NCBI RefSeq assembly: GCF_950295315.1
Contig: NW_026647346.1
Location: 1-64,000 of the forward strand
Length of the DNA: 64,000 nt
From: Erinaceus europaeus
Lineage: Eukaryota; Chordata; Mammalia; Eulipotyphla; Erinaceidae
Direction of reading: 5' to 3'
Below are positions 57,950 to 64,000 of this stretch, piece by piece (the stretch's first letter is position 1; the number at the start of each line of letters is the position of its first letter). The notes beneath the pieces were generated by a model. That model searched no databases, was not told where the DNA came from, and worked only from the letters and a program-made list of their open reading frames with translations. Made by a program: the position numbers and the translations under genes.

Positions 57950-60900
57950 ACAATCAATTTGTTTTTTAAAAAAACACTGAAAAATGAGTCTAACATGTCA
58001 AGAAAATAATTCACCAAGTACAAGTGGGATTCATCCCTGAGAAACAGGAATGGAACAATATCTGAAAGCCAATCAATAAAATCTATCATACCAGAAAGAG
58101 AGAGAGAGAAGAGAGAAGGAAAAGAAAAAAATCACACTGTCATATCAACTAATGGTGAAAAATAATTTGACATGATCCATTAGCCATTTATAATAAAGAC
58201 ACTCCAGAAATTGAGAAAAGAAGGACATTTACTCAACCTAGTAAACACCATTAAGACAAACCCACAGTTAACATCATTCTCAATGGGGAAAACCAAATAA
58301 GGATGTCCACTACCTCCACTGTTATTCACTATAGTCACTGAGGTCCTCACCACTGCAACCAGATAAGACAGAAATATCAAATATATGCAAATTAGAAAGA
58401 AAAATCAAACTAGCACTATTTGCTAACGACTGATAACATATCTAGAGAACCTCAAGGCTCTACGGACAAACTACTGAAGTATTTAATAAATTTCATAAAG
58501 TAACAGGATATAAAGTCAATACTCATAAGTCTGTGGCATTTCTGTATACAAAAAAGTTAGAAGAGAGTAAAATAAAAGACTCAAGTACATTTACAATCAA
58601 AACCAAAAACATAAAATACCTTGGGATGGTCTCACAAAAGAGGTTAAAAATATAAACCATACAAACACATAAAGGAAAACTATTGGGCACTGTTAAAAGA
58701 AATAGAGAATGTCTTTTCACACAAGAATTGAAGAACATTCCTCGTCCCTGGATTGGAAGAATAAACAATATTAAATGGTCTTTCAACCAAAACTAATCTA
58801 CAATTACAATGCAACCCCTATCAAGACTCAGTGGCATATTTCAAGAAAACTGAACAACTTGTCTAAAAGTTTTGTATGTAATCAGATTTTTCTGAATGCA
58901 CAGTAATATTCCACGGAATATATATATCCCATAACTCCATACAGGCATTTATCCAAAGTACACTCAAACACTAATGTGAAGGGACATAGACACTCTTATG
59001 TTCATAGCTGCATTATTCACAATAGTCAAAGAGAGGAAGCAGCCTAAATGCCCATCATTAGAAGACTGGCGGGAGGTGGGGGAGGGAGTCGTTCCAGGAC
59101 TGTAAAATAATTGGGGGCGGGTAGATGGCATAATGGTTATGCCTAAGGTTTCCAAGTCCCAGGTTCAATCCCTGACACCCTTGTAAGCAAGGGAGGGGGG
59201 AGAATAGATATATTTGTATTGATTTATTTTGCCATCAGGGTTACCCCTGGAGCTCAGTGTCTGCACAGTGATTCCACTGCCTTTTGCTACCTGCTAAGAG
59301 AGAGAAGGACAGAGACAAGCAGACACCCGTCCTGCTCTGCTCATGAAACTTCTCGGCAGGTGGGGACTGGGGATTTGAACCAGGTCCTTGCACACTGTGA
59401 TGGGGTTGCGAAGTGCCAGGGCCCTAGAGACTGTGGCGTGGGGAGTCGGGGCTGGCTTTGAGGCTGCGCTTGTGCGCCTTGCCTGGTGACCTTGCCTCTG
59501 GCCCACTGTGCAGGCCAAAGAATCCCTGAGATGCCCACCGAAGGGCAGATGGGGTCTTTGAAACCAGCACCCCACAGGGACTGGGCTACTCGCTTCACAT
59601 GGGAGTTTTGCTCTTTTGTTCTTTGCTTTCTTTCTCTCACTCTCTGTCTTTTTAAATATTGTCTTTATTTATTGGATAGAGACAGCCATAAATCGAGGGG
59701 GAAGAGGGTGACAGAGAGAGAGAGACAGAGCAGCCTTGCAGCCCTGCTTCACCTCTCATGAAGCTTTCCCCCTGCAGGTGGGGACTGGGGGCTTGAACCC
59801 GGGTCCTTGTAACATGTATGCACTCAACCAGGTACACCACTACCCTTCTCTCTTTCTCCTTTCCTCCCTTCCCTCCTTTTTCTTTCTTTTTTTTTATTTA
59901 AGAAAGGATAAATTAACAAAACCATAGGGTAGGAGGGGTACAACTCCACATAATTCCCACCACCCAGTCTCCATATCCCACCCCCTCCCCTGATAGCTTT
60001 CCCATCTTTTTTTTTTTTTTAATTAAAATAAATTATTTTTTCTTGGCTCTAGAGTTATCGCTGGGCTCAGTGCCTGCACTAGGAGTCCACTGCTCCTGGA
60101 GGCCACTTTTCCCATTTTGTGGCCCTTGCTATTGTTGTTGTTGCTATTGCTGTTGTTGGATAGGACAGAGAGAAATGGAGAGAGGAGGGGAAGACAGGGA
60201 GGGGGAGAAAAAGACAGACACCTGCAGACCTGCTTCACCAACTGTGAAGCGACTCCCCTGCAGGTGGGGAGCCGGGGGCTCGAACCGGGATCCTCATGCC
60301 GGTCCTTGTGCTTTGCACCATGTGTGCTTAACCCATTGTGCTACTGCCCCACTCTGTTTAAATTTTTCAAAAATTATCTTTATTTATTGACCAGAGACAG
60401 CCAGAAATTGAGAGGAAAGGGGGTGACAGAGAGGGAGAGACACACACTGGGGCGGGGGTAGATAGCATAATGGTTCTGCAAAGAGACTCTCATGCCTGGG
60501 CCTCCAAAGTCCCAGGTTCAATCCCATGCACCACCATAAACCAGAGCTGAGCAGTGCTCTGGTTAAAAAAAAGAGACACCTGCAGCTCTCCATCACTCAC
60601 AAAGCTTTCCCCTTCAAGGTGGGGACTAGGGGCTCGAACCCGGGTCCTTATGCATTGTAACAGGCGCACCACCACCCAGCCCCCTTTATTTTTAGAAGAT
60701 TTTATAAAAAAAAAAAAAAGAAGACTGGCTAAAGAAGTTATGGGATATATATTCAGCGGAATACTACTCGGCAATCAAAAAGATGATATTGTGTCTTTCA
60801 GGACAAAATGGATAGAACTGGAGATGATTTTGTTTCTAGATATAAATAAAGGCACTAAAGTCAACTCTCAGATGGTTTCACTCATGTGGAATATAGATAA

Positions 60901-61110
60901 CTGAAACATATGAACTTGAAAAAACAAAACAGAATCAAGCAAAGTGTAAGACTTGTGAGAACTCTAGTGGTCATCTTTGGGTAGTGGAGTGGTTGGGATT
61001 CAGGACTCTGGTGGTGGGTGTGACACAGCACTATACACTGGAATTTTACAATCTAATCATAAAATTTAAAAACACAAGAATCAGATAAAATGAAATAAAA
61101 AGTGAAGAAA
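57950..61110 (+). mobile_element. LINE-1 3' half (ORF2 reverse-transcriptase part and 3' UTR), split by a nested insertion
   Basis: Positions 58000-58560 carry L1 reverse-transcriptase-domain sequence ('gggattcatccctgagaaac'; 'ggatgtccactacctccact' corresponds to the CPLSPLLF region) with stops and frameshifts. Positions 58860-59071 and 60720-61110 are the L1 3' region ('gctgcattattcacaatagt', 'aatactactcggcaatcaaa', 'acaaaatggatagaactgga'). The two parts are separated by 59072-60719. Confidence 0.88.
59072..60719. mobile_element. 1.65-kb composite insertion within the LINE-1
   Basis: Flanked by 'agaagactggc' at 59061-59071 and 60720-60730, with a run of A just before the right copy. Inside are SINEs (plus 59115-59190; minus 59215-59400, 59650-59845, 60015-60350, 60365-60690), a family R fragment (59885-60005, -) and a plus-strand SINE (60450-60565) nested inside the last minus SINE. 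Confidence 0.8.
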
Positions 61111-61760
61111 GAGGACTGGAGATGTATTCCATCAGGCAGGACAAGAACCTTGCCATGCACGTGGTCCACATTCAAGTTCTAGGACCATAGTGAGGGACCA
61201 CAGCACCAGAGCAGGTTTCAGAGAGTGGTCTTTCTTTCTTTCCCTCTTTCTTTCTTTCTCTTTCTTTATTCCTTGCTTCCTTTCTCCCCCACTCCCTCTC
61301 TCTACCTCTCTCTTCCCTCTTTCTCTATTGTTATTGCTATTGTTGATGTTGGTAAAGTCAGAGAGAGATCCAGAAAAGAGGGGGAGACAGAGATGGAAGA
61401 GAAAGAAAGATACCTGTAGACCTAATTCACGACCTGTCAAGCGAACCCCCTGCAGGTGAGGAGCCAGGTGCTGGAACCTGGAGCCTTATGCCAGTCCTTG
61501 CACTTCCTCCCTTGTGTGCTTAACCCGCTGCACCACCACCCAGGTCCCTCATTCTTCCTTTCTTTCATCTTTATTTGTTGGATAGAAATAGCCAGATATT
61601 GAAAGGGGGAGATACAGAGGGAGAGAGACAGAGAGACACCTGCAGCCCTGCTTCACCACTGGTGAAGCTTGTCCCCCACCCCTGCAGATGGGGCCTGGTG
61701 GCTTGACCCCGGGTCCTTGCACATTGTAACATATGTGCCACCATCTGGCCCCAGCAGTGG
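61110..61760 (-). mobile_element. Two minus-strand SINEs (61330-61545, 61560-61755) preceded by an impure (TTTC)n tract (61228-61290)
   Basis: Reverse cores 'cccctgcaggtgaggagcc' and 'cccctgcagatggggcc' with reverse tRNA heads. Confidence 0.8.
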
Positions 61761-63120
61761 TGTTTCAGTCTATCACTATATGAATGGGCAACGTCAGCCA
61801 GCATGAGGAGACACGCTAGAAACCTGAGGTCCTCCCCACACTGCCAAACAAAAGGAGAGGAAGAGGAAACTAAAATTCTTGGAGCAGCAAAACTTCCTGA
61901 AATGGGGACTAGGAACATTCCCATTCAAACCAGGAGGTGCAGGAAGTTGTGGGAGTTGAGCTGATGAAAAGGACTGTTGAAGAGGTCAGGCAACAGCACT
62001 GAGGCCTCCACCAGGAGGAAACAGTGCACAGCAGGAACATGTAAGGAGGCTGAGCAGTCAGTCTTTAATGCTTAGTTTATCAGATCAAAGCACAAGGAAA
62101 ACTCAGAAACTTCAAAGATGGTGTCCCAAAGAAGAAGCTGTTGAATAAAACCCTTGAAGATCACCTGAAACTTAAATAAAAAAAAACAAAAACAAACAGG
62201 GAACTGAGTCCATTCTGCAACACAGCCTGTAGTGAACATGGACATCCACATTAAAAGAGGTCTGAACAGCAGAAGCAGCAACAGGCGGGTGAAAAAACTC
62301 GCCAGCCAGGGAAGAGACCAGGGGGTGCTCCGTGGATGTCCTGGAGACAAGCAAGAGGACCGAGTTTAACTGAATTTGGAGTTGTTCCTACATGTGATTT
62401 GAAAGGGTCACCTGTCCCCTAGTTAATCCACACTTGGGTACATTAAGCATGAGTGTGACAGACACTCTTCCAAGACTTCATGCAAAGTCTCTGTACAGGT
62501 CCAGAGGTAAGTATGGTGTTCACATGAATCTTCACTGAGACTGGCCACCCAGCTGGTGAGTGAGTCAACCCTGGGGGCTTTTTGGAAGTTATTTATTGTT
62601 CCTCATTATCACTGTCCTTCACCCTTGGTTTTAATCAAGTATCAAAGAAACTAGATTCATTAACACTAGAATGTGTACAATGAGAGGAAATGCTATGTAA
62701 CTAAAAAGACTACTAATCACATTCTAGAAACAATTTTATTTTTCATTATCTACTGCAATTCACGTCTAGACCATCCCCCAACAGCACTGTTGTTTTATCT
62801 GATGTCTGCACACTGGCTACTATATAGTGTCTACAAGGATATATGGGCTGACTTGTTACTGTTTACCTGTTTGCTTTAGATTTAAAGATTCTTTTAACTT
62901 CTTTATCTCAACATCATTTTTGTTGTTGTTGTTGTTGTTGTTTTTATTGTTTGTTTTTTTCATCACCAGGGTTATTGCTGGGGATTGTTGCCTGCACAAG
63001 GAATCCATCATACTTTACATATTAATTTGCTTTTGTTGCTTAAGATGGAGTCTGTAATAAATTTCCAAACCTACAAAATTATGCTACTACATTATTTTGA
63101 TAATTGAATACAAAATTCTA
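61760..63120. other. No gene seen
   Basis: Mixed composition with a (TTG)n run near 62921-62941. No frame with recognisable content. Confidence 0.55.
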
Positions 63121-63129
63121 CCATTTTTA

Positions 63130-64000
63130 GATTTTATTTTTCCACCAGGGTTATCATTTGGGGCTTGGTGCTTCCACAATGAATCCACTGACCCTAGTGA
63201 CCATTCAGTTTTCCTTCCCTTTTTTTTTTGGTTTTTGTTTCCTTCATATTTGACAGGACAGAAAGAAACTGACAGGGGTTGGGGAGAAAGAAGGAGAGAG
63301 ACAGAGACATGCCTGCATCGTGGCTTCACTGCTCATGAAGCTTCTTCCCTGCAGATGGAGGCCAAGGGCTTGAACCTGGGTCCTTGCACATATCAATATG
63401 TGCACTCAACTGGGACTGCCACTGCCTGAACACAGATGATTCAAGTTTTGAAAGATTTTTATTAGTGGCTTAATACTGATTTACAAAATTATGAGACAAC
63501 AGAAGTACAATTCCATTCCTTTTCTGCCCCTTCACTGGGAACTGCAGTGGTTCTCCCAAGGTTAAAGATATGAGTTGACTTATCCCTTCTGTAAATAGTT
63601 ATCTTCAAGTCACCTTCCCATAACATTTCTCCTCCCTCTGGGAGTATGGACCAGAATTCCTTTTGGGGCGCAGAAGGTAAGAATTCTGCCTTCTGTAACT
63701 ACTTCTCGTCTAAACATGGGAGTTGGCATGTTGATCCATACACCCAGCCCATTTGTGTCTTTCCTTTGTGTCTTTCCTCAGTTTTTTAAAAATATATATA
63801 CATATATATGTATATATACATATATATTTTAAAAATTTATTATCTTAATTTATTGGACAGAGACATCCAGACATTGAGAGGAAAGGGAAGTTAGAGAGGA
63901 AGACAGAGAGACACTTGCAGCCCTGCTTCACCTTTTGCAAAGCTATCCCCCTGAAACTGGGGGTTAGGAGCCTCAACCCGGGTCCTTCAGCATTGTAACA
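63130..64000 (-). mobile_element. Minus-strand SINE (63130-63430), family R copy (63440-63780), AT palindrome (about 63787-63832), partial SINE (63835-64000)
   Basis: The family R copy contains 'ctccctctgggagtatggac' and 'ggagttggcatgttgatcca'. The final SINE is cut by the window end. Confidence 0.75.

Overview
This is mammalian nuclear DNA. There is no bacterial-style gene order. Single exons are scattered among interspersed repeats, with (CA)n, (GA)n, (TTTC)n and (TTA)n microsatellites. The dominant repeats are tRNA-derived SINEs with an A-box-like 'gcacagcgggttaagcgca', a B-box-like 'ggttcgagcccc', then 'ccccacctgcaggggagtcg' and a (caa)n/(ataaa)n tail. From memory this family is typical of hedgehogs (Erinaceus, Eulipotyphla). 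That species call is inference and was not checked against a database.

The main gene content is a locally duplicated family. The window opens inside the last exon of one paralogue (copy A, 1-399, + strand). A second paralogue (copy B) runs 28220-36903 on + and ends in a homologous exon at 36461-36903, followed by a matching 3' flank and poly(A) signal. Copy B has three consecutive, phase-compatible exons that together read as a pleckstrin-homology (PH) domain most like that of ARHGAP20-type Rho GTPase-activating proteins. These are followed by small acidic exons, one of them locally duplicated, and a terminal domain I do not recognise. No Ras-association or RhoGAP exon is visible. The first PH exon carries an in-frame TGA, so copy B is probably a pseudogene. 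The terminal exon is nevertheless open and indel-free in both copies. Block 1-2270 matches 36505-38768, so the copies lie about 36.5 kb apart.

A second gene fragment is on the minus strand. Two exons of a mitochondrial class-I peptide release factor (MTRF1L/MTRF1 type) lie at 13117-13253 and 9084-9182 with consensus splice sites. The second exon and about 1.15 kb of its surroundings are repeated at 20571-21735, where the exon carries a stop. Retrocopies include a U6 snRNA pseudogene (14404-14511, -), a YBX1 processed pseudogene that has lost most of its coding region but kept 5' and 3' UTRs (about 40115-40755, +), a LINE-1 3' half (57950-61110) split by a 1.65-kb nested insertion, further L1 3' ends, a gammaretrovirus-like LTR (26357-26650, -), and about 0.4-0.5-kb copies of another lineage-specific retroposon.

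Three GC/CpG-rich islands stand out in an otherwise ordinary background: 15095-16620 (with a TGACGTGA-type minisatellite), 45800-48560 (an internal tandem duplication with a 1568-bp period), and a 0.19-kb GC-rich insert at 56762-56948 flanked by target-site duplications and ending in a poly(A) run. I found no CRISPR array, operon, or complete intact protein-coding gene.
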